64,000 nucleotides of DNA from Pseudomonas sp. DNDY-54 (GTDB lineage: Bacteria > Pseudomonadota > Gammaproteobacteria > Pseudomonadales > Pseudomonadaceae). A model generated the notes under the pieces. It was not told the origin of the DNA, did not search any database, and worked only from the letters and a program-made list of their open reading frames with translations. Where the stretch lies: contig NZ_CP082271.1 in the NCBI RefSeq assembly GCF_019880365.1, forward strand, positions 3,968,001 to 4,032,000, in the 5' to 3' direction. This document shows, piece by piece, positions 53,349 through 61,895 of this stretch. The stretch's first letter is position 1; each line of letters begins with the position of its first letter. The translations under genes were made by a program, and so were the position numbers.

Positions 53349-54269
53349 CTAAAGCACGGGCGCGCCTGGACAGGCGGCCGGCACCCTGCCCTCGCCCTCG
53401 ACGAGTGCCTCCGCGCGACCACGACGCAAGGTGCCCAGCGTCGCCACCACGATCAGCAATCCACCGATCCAACCCTGCAGACCCAGCCGCTCACCGAGCC
53501 AGAGCCCGGCGATAAGCGCACCGAACAGCGGCTCGGAGCCCATCAGCACCGACACCCGCGTCGCGCTGGTTCGGCCCAGCGCCAGGTTCTGCACGTATAG
53601 CGCGAACAGCGTGGCGAAGCCCACCAAATACAGGGTCGCCGCCCAGAATGCCGGGCTCTGCGGCAAGACCGGCAAGCCACCCGGCAGCGACAAGCCGAGC
53701 ACCAGGCAACCCGCCGCCACGACCCCGCTTTGCACCGCTGTCAACGCCAGCGGCGGCACCTGCAGATCGGCCGTCAGCCGCCGTGTCCAACAGACCAGCA
53801 CGGCGCGCAGTACCGCGGCTGCAAGCATCAACCCGTCACCCAGATTGAGCGATATCGCCGTGCCTCCCGTCAGCAACCAAACGCCGGCGAGCGAGAGCGC
53901 ACAGGCAGCAAAGAGTTGGTTATTCGGACGTTGGCGCAACATCGCCCACTCCACGAAGGGTGTGAACACCACGCAGAGGCTGATCAGAAAGGCGGCGTTG
54001 CTGGCCGTCGTGAGCTTCACGCCCCAGGTCTCACAGAGAAAGATGCCCAACATCACCAGGCCCAGCGGCAAACCCGGACGAATCGCGCGCCGCCCTTCGC
54101 CGCGCAGCTGCGGTATGAGAACAACGAAGGTCAGCCCGAAGCGAATCGCCAGAAAGCGGCTCCTACCAGGGCGCTGCTTGGTTGCTGTGGCGGCAGAACC
54201 TGCATCTGCCGCCAAAGCAGCGGGCGCTGATCGATTACCTGAGTGAGACAGTGACGCCGCGCTGAGCAC
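53349..54269 (-). pseudogene. EamA/DMT family transporter, 5'-truncated
   Basis: The frame encodes nine of the usual ten DMT helices, from FLAIRFGLTFVVLIPQL (normally helix 2) through SNAAFLISLCVVFTPF, LFAACALSLAGVWLLTG, LYLVGFATLFALYVQNLAL and GSEPLFGALIAGLWLGE to the end. Helix 1 is missing. In its place the first 35 codons read a low-complexity Ala/Ser stretch that is antisense to a LysR-like tail on the plus strand. There is no credible start or ribosome site. I conclude the 5' end was deleted near 54165. If still translated it would be an incomplete transporter. Confidence 0.75.
54171..54265 (+). pseudogene. C-terminal remnant resembling a LysR-type regulator
   Basis: In the frame ending at the TGA 54263-54265 the plus strand reads WLLWRQNLHLPPKQRALIDY followed by LSETVTPR. 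This is the pattern of LysR-family C-termini (W-x-RxLPxKxRALIDYL). It begins abruptly where the transporter's conserved sequence ends. DMT transporters are often divergent from LysR genes, so a deletion between the two, joining their inner parts, is the likely history. Only about 30 residues support this. Confidence 0.5.
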
Positions 54270-54289
54270 ACGACAGCGGGCATGCCCTC

Positions 54290-54311
54290 GGTGGGCTGAA
54301 GCCCACCCTAC
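54290..54311. repeat. Palindromic repeat copy
   Basis: GGTGGGCTGAAGCCCACC followed by CTAC, identical to the array core. It lies 24 bases after the LysR-like remnant. The whole interval 54270-54681 (412 bases) is made of such copies and the phoU-tail duplication described separately. Confidence 0.85.
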
Positions 54312-54388
54312 CGCCGGGGCGGGCGGACTAACGGATAGGATGAAGCCGAGCGCCGCGCCCCACCTTTCTTACTGCAGTCGATACACAA

Positions 54389-54523
54389 CCAGCCACTGGC
54401 TCGAACTCCATGTAGGGTGGGCTTCAGCCCACCAGCCAGAGCCGTCGAGCAATCGAATCAGCTGCGCTTGTTAGCGACCTCTTCGGCCATGCGCTTCAGG
54501 CCCAAGTGACGGACGTCAGTGCC
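54389..54523 (-). repeat. Partial duplicate of the phoU 3' end plus palindrome
   Basis: 135 bases that match 54613-54747 with about 11 differences (roughly 92% identity, counted by eye). The copy contains a palindromic repeat (54412-54433) and, on the minus strand, a remnant of the last codons of phoU encoding TDVRHLGLKRMAEEVANKRS. The bases from 54522 to 54550 form a decayed palindrome CCTAGGGTGGGCTGAAAGCC-AACCCTAGG. The second copy is the real phoU end with its flanking palindrome at 54636-54657. Confidence 0.88.
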
Positions 54524-54681
54524 TAGGGTGGGCTGAAAGCCAACCCTAGGCGGGACGATGTGCACAGCGAGTGGGATGACGCAGAGCGCGGCCTTCACCC
54601 ATTCAAACGCAGCCAGCCACTGGCTCGAACTCCATGTAGGGTGGGCTTCAGCCCACCAGCCAGGGCCATCGAGCAATCAAT

Positions 54682-55407
54682 TCAGCTGCGCTTGTTAGCA
54701 ACCTCTTCAGCCATGCGCTTGAGGCCCAGGTGGCGCACGTCGGTGCCGCGCACCAGGTAGATCACCATTTCGGCGATGTTGCGTGCGTGGTCGCCGATAC
54801 GCTCCAGTGAACGCAGCACCCAGATTACGCTCAGCACGCGGGAGATTGAGCGTGGATCTTCCATCATGTAGGTGACCAGTTCACGCAGCGCGGTCTTGTA
54901 CTCGCGGTCGACGGTCTTGTCGTACTGCGCGACAGACAACGCCAGGTCGGCGTCGAAGCGGGCAAAAGCATCAAGCGCTTCCTGCACCATCCGGCGCACC
55001 TGATCGCCGATATGGCGCACCTCGACATAGCCACGCGGCGACTCGCCGTCTTCGCACAGCTCGATGGCGCGGCGGGCGATCTTGGTTGCTTCGTCACCGA
55101 TGCGCTCCAGGTCGATGACCGACTTGGAGATGCTGATGATCAAGCGCAGGTCGGAGGCGGCCGGTTGGCGGCGAGCGAGAATGCGGATGCACTCTTCGTC
55201 GATGTCGCGCTCCATGTGATTGATCTGGTCATCGACGTCACGCACCTGCTGCGCCAGCCCGGAATCGGCCTCGATCAGCGCGGTGACCGCGTCATTGACC
55301 TGCTTCTCCACCAGCCCGCCCATGGCCAGGAGGTGACTGCGCACCTCTTCCAGCTCGGCGTTGAACTGTTGGGAGATGTGTTGCGTGTGGCTGTCTTTGC
55401 TGATCAT
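54682..55407 (-). CDS. phoU: Phosphate signalling protein PhoU
   Basis: A 241-residue PhoU: two three-helix bundles with the metal-binding ExxxD patterns (DQINHMERDIDEECIRIL and LRSLERIGDHARNIAEMVIYLV). It links the Pst transporter to the PhoR/PhoB system, keeping the Pho regulon off when phosphate is plentiful. It is the last gene of the pst run, 307 bases after pstB. Its final 22 codons are duplicated downstream. That long gap contains a palindrome and an 86-base hairpin. Confidence 0.96.
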   Translation of the reverse strand: MISKDSHTQHISQQFNAELEEVRSHLLAMGGLVEKQVNDAVTALIEADSGLAQQVRDVDDQINHMERDIDEECIRILARRQPAASDLRLIISISKSVIDLERIGDEATKIARRAIELCEDGESPRGYVEVRHIGDQVRRMVQEALDAFARFDADLALSVAQYDKTVDREYKTALRELVTYMMEDPRSISRVLSVIWVLRSLERIGDHARNIAEMVIYLVRGTDVRHLGLKRMAEEVANKRS

Positions 55408-55502
55408 GTGCGAACCCTTCCGAAACGGTTGTTCTCTCGCCGGACGGTCCGGCCTTTGGCAAATCGTGCTGCGCTAGAAGGCGGCGCGCAGACACTGAGT
55501 TC

Positions 55503-55524
55503 GGTGGGCTGAAGCCCACCCTAC
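55503..55524. repeat. Palindromic repeat copy between phoU and pstB
   Basis: GGTGGGCTGAAGCCCACC followed by CTAC, the same core as in the 52.7-53.3 kb array. It lies 95 bases upstream of the phoU start and so would be in the pstB-phoU mRNA. Confidence 0.85.
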
Positions 55525-55622
55525 GCCGCTGATCATTGCTCTCGCTCCGAGGAGGCTGCCGCTAGGCGGCGGCTCTGATGCGCAGCGCACCTGGAAATAG
55601 TCGAGCTAACGTTGAGGCCCTT

Positions 55623-55708
55623 GGGAAATCTTCACTGGCGCAGAGGGCGTGCGCTGACAGTACGAGTAGTACGGCAAGCGCGCCCGACAAAGCCAGAGGA
55701 GATTTCCC
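55623..55708 (-). other. Long hairpin after pstB
   Basis: A 17-bp imperfect inverted repeat (55623-55639 and 55692-55708, 14 of 17 paired: gggaaatcttcactggc with gccagaggagatttccc) encloses further pairing (ggcgtgcgct with agcgcgcc, and gtac-gagta-gtac at the tip). It starts six bases beyond the pstB stop on the minus strand. There is no U-run. It may protect the upstream pst message or reduce read-through into phoU. Confidence 0.7.
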
Positions 55709-55714
55709 ATGGCA

Positions 55715-56545
55715 TCAACCGTAGCGGCCGGTGATGTAGTCTTCGGTCTGCTTCTTTTCGGGATTGGTGAACAACGTATCGGTGTCGCCGTATTCGATCA
55801 GCTTGCCCATGTACATGAAGGCGGTGTAATCCGACACCCGCGCGGCCTGCTGCATGTTGTGGGTGACGATGACGATGGTGTACTTGGCCTTCAGCTCGTA
55901 GATCAGCTCTTCGACCTTCAGCGAGGAAATCGGGTCGAGGGCCGAGCTTGGCTCGTCGAGCAGCAAGACTTCGGGCTGCACGGCGATGGTCCGGGCGATG
56001 ACCAGTCGCTGTTGCTGACCACCTGAGAGGCCGAGGGCCGATTCGTGCAGGCGATCCTTCACTTCCTCCCACAGCGCCGCGCCCTTGAGGGCCCACTCGA
56101 CGGTCTCGTCAAGCACGCGCTTCTGCTTGATGCCCTGAATGCGCAGGCCGTAGACGACGTTCTCGTAGATGCTCTTGGGGAACGGGTTGGGCTTCTGGAA
56201 CACCATGCCGACGCGGCGGCGCAGGTCGGCGACGTCCTCACCCTTGCGGTAGATGTTGTGGCCATCGAGGTTGATGGCGCCGTCGATGCGGCAGCCATCG
56301 ACCAGATCGTTCATGCGATTGAAGCAGCGCAGCAGCGTCGACTTGCCGCAGCCGGACGGGCCGATGAAGGCGGTCACGCGCTGGCGCGGGATGTTCATGC
56401 TGACGTTGAACAGCGCCTGTTTCTCGCCGTAGTACAGGCTCAGGTCCGGCACTTCGATGGCGACGGGTTCGTTGGCCAGGCTCAGCGCGCGCTTATCGCG
56501 ACCCAGCGCCGAAATGTCGATGGTGTGCGTCTTTGCTTGTGACAT
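55715..56545 (-). CDS. pstB: Phosphate ABC transporter ATP-binding protein PstB
   Basis: A 276-residue ABC ATPase that powers phosphate import. Walker A is GPSGCGKSTLL, the Q-loop FQKPNPFP, the signature LSGGQQQRL, Walker B VLLLDEPSSALDP and the H-loop IVTHNMQQAARVSD. A TAFMYMGKLIEYG segment near the C-terminus is PstB-specific. An N-terminal extension of about 25 residues is common in Pseudomonas. It follows pstA by 81 bases. Confidence 0.97.
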   Translation of the reverse strand: MSQAKTHTIDISALGRDKRALSLANEPVAIEVPDLSLYYGEKQALFNVSMNIPRQRVTAFIGPSGCGKSTLLRCFNRMNDLVDGCRIDGAINLDGHNIYRKGEDVADLRRRVGMVFQKPNPFPKSIYENVVYGLRIQGIKQKRVLDETVEWALKGAALWEEVKDRLHESALGLSGGQQQRLVIARTIAVQPEVLLLDEPSSALDPISSLKVEELIYELKAKYTIVIVTHNMQQAARVSDYTAFMYMGKLIEYGDTDTLFTNPEKKQTEDYITGRYG

Positions 56546-56626
56546 GGATGTCTCCGTATCGCTGGAGGCTAGAAGCGCGGGCTGCTGATGTCTGCAGCGC
56601 CGGGCCTCCAGCGGGTCTGTCGGCTA

Positions 56627-58297
56627 TTAGTGGTCGAGCGCTTTGTATTTTTCGCGCAGGTGGTTACGAATCACGACGGCGCTGAGGTTCAGCGTCGCGA
56701 TCACCAGCACCAGCAACAGCGCGGTGGCGTAAACCAGCGGCCGTGCCGCTTCGACGTTGGGGCTCTGGAAGCCGACGTCGTAGATGTGAAAGCCCAGGTG
56801 CATGATCTTCTGATCGAGATGCAGGTAGGGGTAATTGCCGTTGAGCGGCAGGCTCGGCGCCAGCTTGACCACACCAACCAGCATCAGCGGCGCCACTTCA
56901 CCGGCGGCACGGGCCACGGCGAGAATCAGGCCGGTCATCATCGCCGGGCTGGCCATGGGCAGCACCACTTTCCATAGCGTTTCTGACTTGGTCGCACCCA
57001 GTGCCAGTGAGCCTTCGCGCAGGATTCGCGGAATACGCGCCAGGCCTTCCTCGGTGGCGACGATCACCACCGGCAGGGTCAGAATTGCCAGGGTCAGCGA
57101 GGCCCACATCAGGCCGGGCGTACCGAATACCGGCGCCGGTGCCGCTTCGGGGTAGAAGATGCGATCGAGCGAACCGCCCAGAACATACACAAAGAATCCC
57201 AGACCAAACACGCCGTAGACGATCGAGGGCACGCCAGCGAGGTTGTTGACCGCGATGCGGATGATGCGGGTCAGCAGGCCCTGCTTGGCGTATTCGCGCA
57301 GGTAGACCGCGGCGATCACGCCGAACGGGGTGACGATCACCGCCATGATGATGGTCATCAGCACGGTGCCGAAGATCGCCGGGAAGATGCCGCCTTCGGT
57401 ATTCGCTTCGCGGGGTTCATCGCTGACGAATTCCCAGACCTTGGCGAAATAGAAGCCGAGCTTCTCGGGCGTCGACATGGCGTTGGGGCGATAGGCGCGG
57501 ACGATCTTGCCGAGGGTGATTTCCTTTTCCTGGCCGTCCATGGTGCGCATGGTGATGCTGTCGCGGTTGAAGCCCTGATAGAGCGCCGTCAGCTCGCCCT
57601 CGAGTGACTGGTATTCGGCGTCCCACTCTGCGCGCTCGGCGTCCAGTTCAGCCTGAGCCGCGGCGTCGAGCTGGTCGTCCAGCTCGAGCTTGCGGGTCTT
57701 CAAGCGAAGGCGTTCGAGGCCATGGTTGATGCGCCCGATATCGACTTTTTCCAGCTGGGCGATCTGCGCATGCAGCTCGTCGATGCGCTCGATTCGTTGC
57801 AGCAGCTCGCGCCAGGCCGCATCGCCCTCGGCGACGAGCTGCCCGTTCTCCTTGACGTTCAGCAGTTCGCCATAGAAGTTGCCCCACTCGCGGCGCTCCA
57901 GCGCAACCAGATCGTCCGGTGTGCGCGGGTTACTCAGCCACTCGCCGACGATCCAGGAGAAGTCAGCACCGTAGACCTCGCGGTTACCGACCTTGAGCAA
58001 TTCGCGGGTCATGAACTCGCCGCCCTCGACATCAACCGGCAACCCACTGGCCGCCAGGCGCGCGCGTGGCACTTCTTCCGCCTGCACCACTTCCCCGGCC
58101 ATCACCCGCGGCTGCTCACCGGGGATGTGGTAGTCGGCGACGATCACGTCAGCGGGCCAGAAGTGCTCCAGGCCGCGCACGGCGATCACTGCCAGCAGAC
58201 CGAGGGTCATGATGACGGCGATGGACACGGCGCCGGCGTTCATCCAGACCCAGGGGGTGCCGCTCTTGATCCAGGTTTTCAGCGAATCCTTTTTCAC
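56627..58297 (-). CDS. pstA: Phosphate ABC transporter permease PstA, long form
   Basis: A 556-residue permease. The C-terminal 280 residues are the usual BPD permease domain with the EAA loop (EGLARIPRILREGSLALGATKSETLWKVVLP). The N-terminal half has one membrane helix (about 18-40) and a long soluble region with a coiled coil (about 165-235, LEKVDIGRINHGLERLRLKT), the DUF3333-type extension seen in Pseudomonas and relatives. E. coli PstA is about 296 residues. The extra domain probably faces the periplasm and works with the equally enlarged PstC; its role is unknown. Confidence 0.95.
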   Translation of the reverse strand: MKKDSLKTWIKSGTPWVWMNAGAVSIAVIMTLGLLAVIAVRGLEHFWPADVIVADYHIPGEQPRVMAGEVVQAEEVPRARLAASGLPVDVEGGEFMTRELLKVGNREVYGADFSWIVGEWLSNPRTPDDLVALERREWGNFYGELLNVKENGQLVAEGDAAWRELLQRIERIDELHAQIAQLEKVDIGRINHGLERLRLKTRKLELDDQLDAAAQAELDAERAEWDAEYQSLEGELTALYQGFNRDSITMRTMDGQEKEITLGKIVRAYRPNAMSTPEKLGFYFAKVWEFVSDEPREANTEGGIFPAIFGTVLMTIIMAVIVTPFGVIAAVYLREYAKQGLLTRIIRIAVNNLAGVPSIVYGVFGLGFFVYVLGGSLDRIFYPEAAPAPVFGTPGLMWASLTLAILTLPVVIVATEEGLARIPRILREGSLALGATKSETLWKVVLPMASPAMMTGLILAVARAAGEVAPLMLVGVVKLAPSLPLNGNYPYLHLDQKIMHLGFHIYDVGFQSPNVEAARPLVYATALLLVLVIATLNLSAVVIRNHLREKYKALDH

Positions 58298-58369
58298 GGA
58301 TCGATACCTTTAGCGAAATCGTGTCGTAGCCACAGCGGGCTGCGTCGGTGCCCGAAGGCGTGGTTCTTG

Positions 58370-60646
58370 TTACAGGCTGGCGTACTTGCTGCGCAGACGC
58401 TGGCGGATCAGTTCGGCCAGGGTGTTCATCACGAAGGTGAACATCAGCAGCACCATGGCGGCGAGGAACAGCACGCGGTAGTGCGTACTGCCCACTTCCG
58501 ACTCGGGCATTTCCACCGCCACGTTGGCCGCCAGCGTGCGCATGCCTTCGAAGATATTGGCTTCCATGATCGGCGTGTTACCCGTGGCCATCAGCACGAT
58601 CATGGTTTCACCCACGGCGCGGCCCATGCCGATCATCAACGCGGAGAAGATGCCCGGGCTGGCCGTCAACAGCACCACGCGGGTCAGTGTCTGCCAGGGG
58701 GTTGCGCCGAGGGCCAGCGACCCCAGGGTCAGGCTGCGCGGCACGCTGAATACGGCGTCTTCGGCAATCGAGTAGATGGTCGGGATTACCGCAAAGCCCA
58801 TGGCCAGGCCGATCACCAAGGCGTTGCGCTGATCGAAGGGAATGCCCATTTCATTGGACAGCCACAGGCGCATGTCACCACCGAAGAACCAGTTCTCCAG
58901 ATAGCCGCTGACCGCCAACGAGCCCCAGCCCACGAACAGGATCACCGGGATCAGCAGCACGGCTTCCCAGCCATCCGGAACGCTCAGGCGGACGTTCTCC
59001 GGCAACCGGCTCCAGAGCCAGCTGGCCAACAGGATGCCCACGGGCATCAGCAGCAGCAGGCTGAAGATGCCGGGCAGGTGATTTTCCAGATAGGGCGCGA
59101 GGAACAGGCCGGCGAAGAAGCCCAGAATTACCGTCGGCAGCGCCTCCATCAGCTCGATCACTGGCTTGACCTTGCGGCGCAACGCCGGGGCCATGAAGTA
59201 CGCGGTGTAGAACGCCGCGCAGATAGCCAGCGGTGCAGCCAGCAGCATCGCGTAGAACGCCGCCTTGAGGGTGCCGAACGCCAGCGGAGAGAGGCTCAGC
59301 TTGGGCTCGAAGTCGCCGGTAGCGGAAGTCGACTGCCAGACGTAATCGGGCTCCGGATAGCTTTCGTACCAGACCTTGCCCCACAGCGCGCTCCAGGATA
59401 TTTCCGGATGCGGATTGTCGATCACGAAGCGCTGCAGCTGATCACCCGACTCCACCAGCAACCGCGTGGCGCGCGGTGACATGGCGGCAACCGCGGCGCC
59501 GTCAGCCACCTGATCGGTCAGCAGCGTGCGATGGGCCGTGCTGTGGAAAATGCCCAAGGTGCCGTCGCTGTCGAGGGCGAGGAAGCCCTTGCGACGCTCT
59601 TCCGGCAGAATCTGAGTGATGGGCTGGCCGTCCAGCTGAAAATTGCGCACGTTCTTCAATTCGGATTGGCCGTCGTCACCGCGCACCATGAACCACTGGC
59701 CAATGCCGCCCGTAGAGTCACCCACCATCAGGGAGATGCCGCCCAGCAGCGACGCGACCGTGGTGATCTCGCCTTTGCCACCGATCAGCTTGTAGCGGCC
59801 GTTGAGTTGCTTGCGGCGCAGATCGAAGACATCGACGTTCGAGCGACCGCTCACGGCGAACAACCACATGTGCCGCGGATCGACGCGCAAGGCTTTGATC
59901 GGATCGGCGAGCTGGGGAAGCGCCATGCGCTCCTCTTCCAGGCTGACTTCGCCCGTCATCAGGTTTTCGGTGGAAGCGATTTTCAGCGCATGCAGTGCGC
60001 CATCGGTTGCACCCGCCACCATGAGGGTCGAACCGTTGAGGCTGATCGCCGCGTGCTCGATCGGTCGGCCCTGCGGGTCCAGGTTCAGCGGCGCTTCGCC
60101 GAAGGGATAGTCCAGCTGCGGCGTGATGGTTTTCTGGCCGTCCGGATAAGTGACGTTGTAATTGTGCTCGGCCACCAACACCTTACCGTCGCTCAACCCC
60201 AGCACGATGCGACGGTTGCCCGGCGTATCCTGGCCCACCGAGACGATCCGGCTCTCGGCGGGCAATGGCAGCTCGACCGTGCGCAGCAATTCGCCGGTAG
60301 GAACGCTGAAGAAACGCACGGCGCCATCATTGCCCAAGCGCATCGCGACCTGGTTCTGCTCTTCCATCGCCAGCAGCAAGGGCTCGCCGGCGTCAGCCAA
60401 CCAGGCCGGCTGCTGCGCGTCGCGTGCTTCGAGTTCGGCACCCTGGAACATGGGTGCAACGACTTGGGCGAGATAGAAGAAGATCAGGCAGATGGCGCCA
60501 AGTACGGCGAGGCCACCAATGGAGACGTACCAGCGCGCCAGATTGTCTTTCAGCGCACGGATGCGGCGCTTGCGTTGCAGAGCCGGGGTGTTGAAGTCCA
60601 GCCGTTGCACATCGGAATTCGCGCTCATGGTCTCGATATCGTTCAT
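58370..60646 (-). CDS. pstC: Phosphate ABC transporter permease PstC, long form
   Basis: A 758-residue permease. TM1 (about 38-60) is followed by a soluble region of about 380 residues with repeated short beta patterns resembling propeller blades (TLMVAGATDGALHALKI, MWLFAVSGRSNVDVFDLRRKQ, FLALDSDGTLGIFHSTAH). The last 300 residues are the BPD permease with ALPTVILGFFAGLFLAPYLE and the EAA loop (PRSLTLGSLALGATPWQTLTRVV). E. coli PstC is about 319 residues. The propeller-like reading is my inference. It follows pstS across a 211-base gap with two hairpins. Confidence 0.95.
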   Translation of the reverse strand: MNDIETMSANSDVQRLDFNTPALQRKRRIRALKDNLARWYVSIGGLAVLGAICLIFFYLAQVVAPMFQGAELEARDAQQPAWLADAGEPLLLAMEEQNQVAMRLGNDGAVRFFSVPTGELLRTVELPLPAESRIVSVGQDTPGNRRIVLGLSDGKVLVAEHNYNVTYPDGQKTITPQLDYPFGEAPLNLDPQGRPIEHAAISLNGSTLMVAGATDGALHALKIASTENLMTGEVSLEEERMALPQLADPIKALRVDPRHMWLFAVSGRSNVDVFDLRRKQLNGRYKLIGGKGEITTVASLLGGISLMVGDSTGGIGQWFMVRGDDGQSELKNVRNFQLDGQPITQILPEERRKGFLALDSDGTLGIFHSTAHRTLLTDQVADGAAVAAMSPRATRLLVESGDQLQRFVIDNPHPEISWSALWGKVWYESYPEPDYVWQSTSATGDFEPKLSLSPLAFGTLKAAFYAMLLAAPLAICAAFYTAYFMAPALRRKVKPVIELMEALPTVILGFFAGLFLAPYLENHLPGIFSLLLLMPVGILLASWLWSRLPENVRLSVPDGWEAVLLIPVILFVGWGSLAVSGYLENWFFGGDMRLWLSNEMGIPFDQRNALVIGLAMGFAVIPTIYSIAEDAVFSVPRSLTLGSLALGATPWQTLTRVVLLTASPGIFSALMIGMGRAVGETMIVLMATGNTPIMEANIFEGMRTLAANVAVEMPESEVGSTHYRVLFLAAMVLLMFTFVMNTLAELIRQRLRSKYASL

Positions 60647-60781
60647 GCGAAGGTCCTGGCCGCTCAGGCCGCTAAAACTGCTGCGCCGCCTGGCGCGAGT
60701 CGTTTCCTGGCTTGGTGGGCCGGTCGGGCGCCTAATTTAATGCAGCCGTGTGACAGAAAAATTACAGCGCGATGACGCGAC

Positions 60782-60843
60782 GACGCCCACCAGCGCGCAA
60801 AGGCGTGGCGGGCGTCTGCTCAGCTCGCGGCAAGCGCCGCGAG
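60782..60843 (-). other. Two consecutive hairpins between pstS and pstC
   Basis: Just after the pstS stop on the minus strand lie ctcgcggc/gccgcgag (60824-60831 and 60836-60843, perfect, four-base loop) and then gacgcccacc/ggcgggcgtc (60782-60791 and 60807-60816, 9 of 10 paired). Neither has a U-run. Such structures after a binding-protein gene commonly stabilise its message and limit read-through, giving more PstS than permease. Confidence 0.75.
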
Positions 60844-60857
60844 GCCAGCTTCAGGTC

Positions 60858-61826
60858 TTAGTTCAGACCCAGTTCGTTGAGCGTCTTGTCGACGACTTTC
60901 TTAGGCAGCGGGATGTAGCCGTCCTTGACCACGACTTCCTGGCCCTGCTTGGAAAGCACCAGCTTGAGGAATTCAGCGTCGATTGGGCTCAGCGGCTTGT
61001 TCGGCGCCTTGTTGACGTAGACGTAGAAGAAGCGAGCCAGCGGGAACTTGCCAGCCAGAGCGTTCTCTTCGTTGGCTTCGAAAGCCTCGCCACCCTTGGA
61101 CAGGGGAACGGCGCGGACGCTGGAAGTCTTGTAGCCGATGCCCGAGTAACCGATGGCGTTCAGGGTGCTGGAGATCGACTGCACCACCGAAGCGGAACCC
61201 GGCTGCTCGTTCACGTTGGGCTTGAAGTCACCCTTACACAGGGCTTCTTCCTTGAAGTAACCGTAGGTGCCGGATACCGAGTTACGACCGAACAGCTGGA
61301 TGGGCTTGCTCGCCCACTCGCCGGTCAGGCCGACGTCGCCCCAGGTCTTGATGTCCTGCTCGCCACCGCACAGGCGGGTGCTGGAGAAGATCGCATCGAC
61401 CTGCTCGATGTCGAGGCTCTTGATCGGGTTGTCCTTGTGAACGAATACCGCCAGGGCGTCGATAGCAACCGGTACGGCGGTCGGCTTGTAGCCGTACTTC
61501 TCTTCGAAGGCCTGAATTTCGTTGTCCTTCATCGGGCGGCTCATCGGGCCGAGGTTGGCAGTGCCCTCGGTCAGCGCGGGCGGTGCGGTCGAGGAGCCGG
61601 CCGCCTGAATCTGGATGTTGACGTTCGGGTAGCTGCGCTTGAAGTCTTCGGCCCAGAGGGTCATCAGGTTGGCCAGCGAGTCGGAACCGACGCTGGACAG
61701 GTTGCCCGAGACACCAGAGGTCTTCTCATAGGCCGGCAGCGCCGGATCAACAGCGGCAACTGCGTTGGCAGCGCCTACACCAGCGGCAACAAAGGTCAGG
61801 GCCGCCATCAAACGATTCAGTGTCAT
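60858..61826 (-). CDS. pstS: Periplasmic phosphate-binding protein PstS
   Basis: A 322-residue binding protein with a signal peptide (cleavage near ANAVAA). Phosphate loop motifs are SVGSDSLANLMTLWAEDF, QAAGSSTAPPALTEG, GPMSRPM and GRNSVSGTYGYFKEEALC. This is the Pseudomonas short PstS type. It is the first gene of the pstSCAB-phoU run, preceded by a good Pho box. AGGAGCAAGGT before the ATG is a strong ribosome site. Confidence 0.97.
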   Translation of the reverse strand: MTLNRLMAALTFVAAGVGAANAVAAVDPALPAYEKTSGVSGNLSSVGSDSLANLMTLWAEDFKRSYPNVNIQIQAAGSSTAPPALTEGTANLGPMSRPMKDNEIQAFEEKYGYKPTAVPVAIDALAVFVHKDNPIKSLDIEQVDAIFSSTRLCGGEQDIKTWGDVGLTGEWASKPIQLFGRNSVSGTYGYFKEEALCKGDFKPNVNEQPGSASVVQSISSTLNAIGYSGIGYKTSSVRAVPLSKGGEAFEANEENALAGKFPLARFFYVYVNKAPNKPLSPIDAEFLKLVLSKQGQEVVVKDGYIPLPKKVVDKTLNELGLN

Positions 61827-61895
61827 ACCTTGCTCCTAGCAGGGGTGTGCTCGAGTGTGTTGGAACGGGGGCCATTGTCTGCAGGCCGTGTGAAC

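Noticed and set aside
52471..53472. Several minus-strand open frames reading VGWASAHQNP-type repeats
   Set aside because: They are translations of the palindromic array; unit lengths of 110 and 107 break the frame and no protein family is recognised.
54458..54676. Minus-strand open frame ending in the PhoU C-terminus
   Set aside because: It is the duplicated relic of the phoU end joined to translated palindrome; no start signal and no domain.
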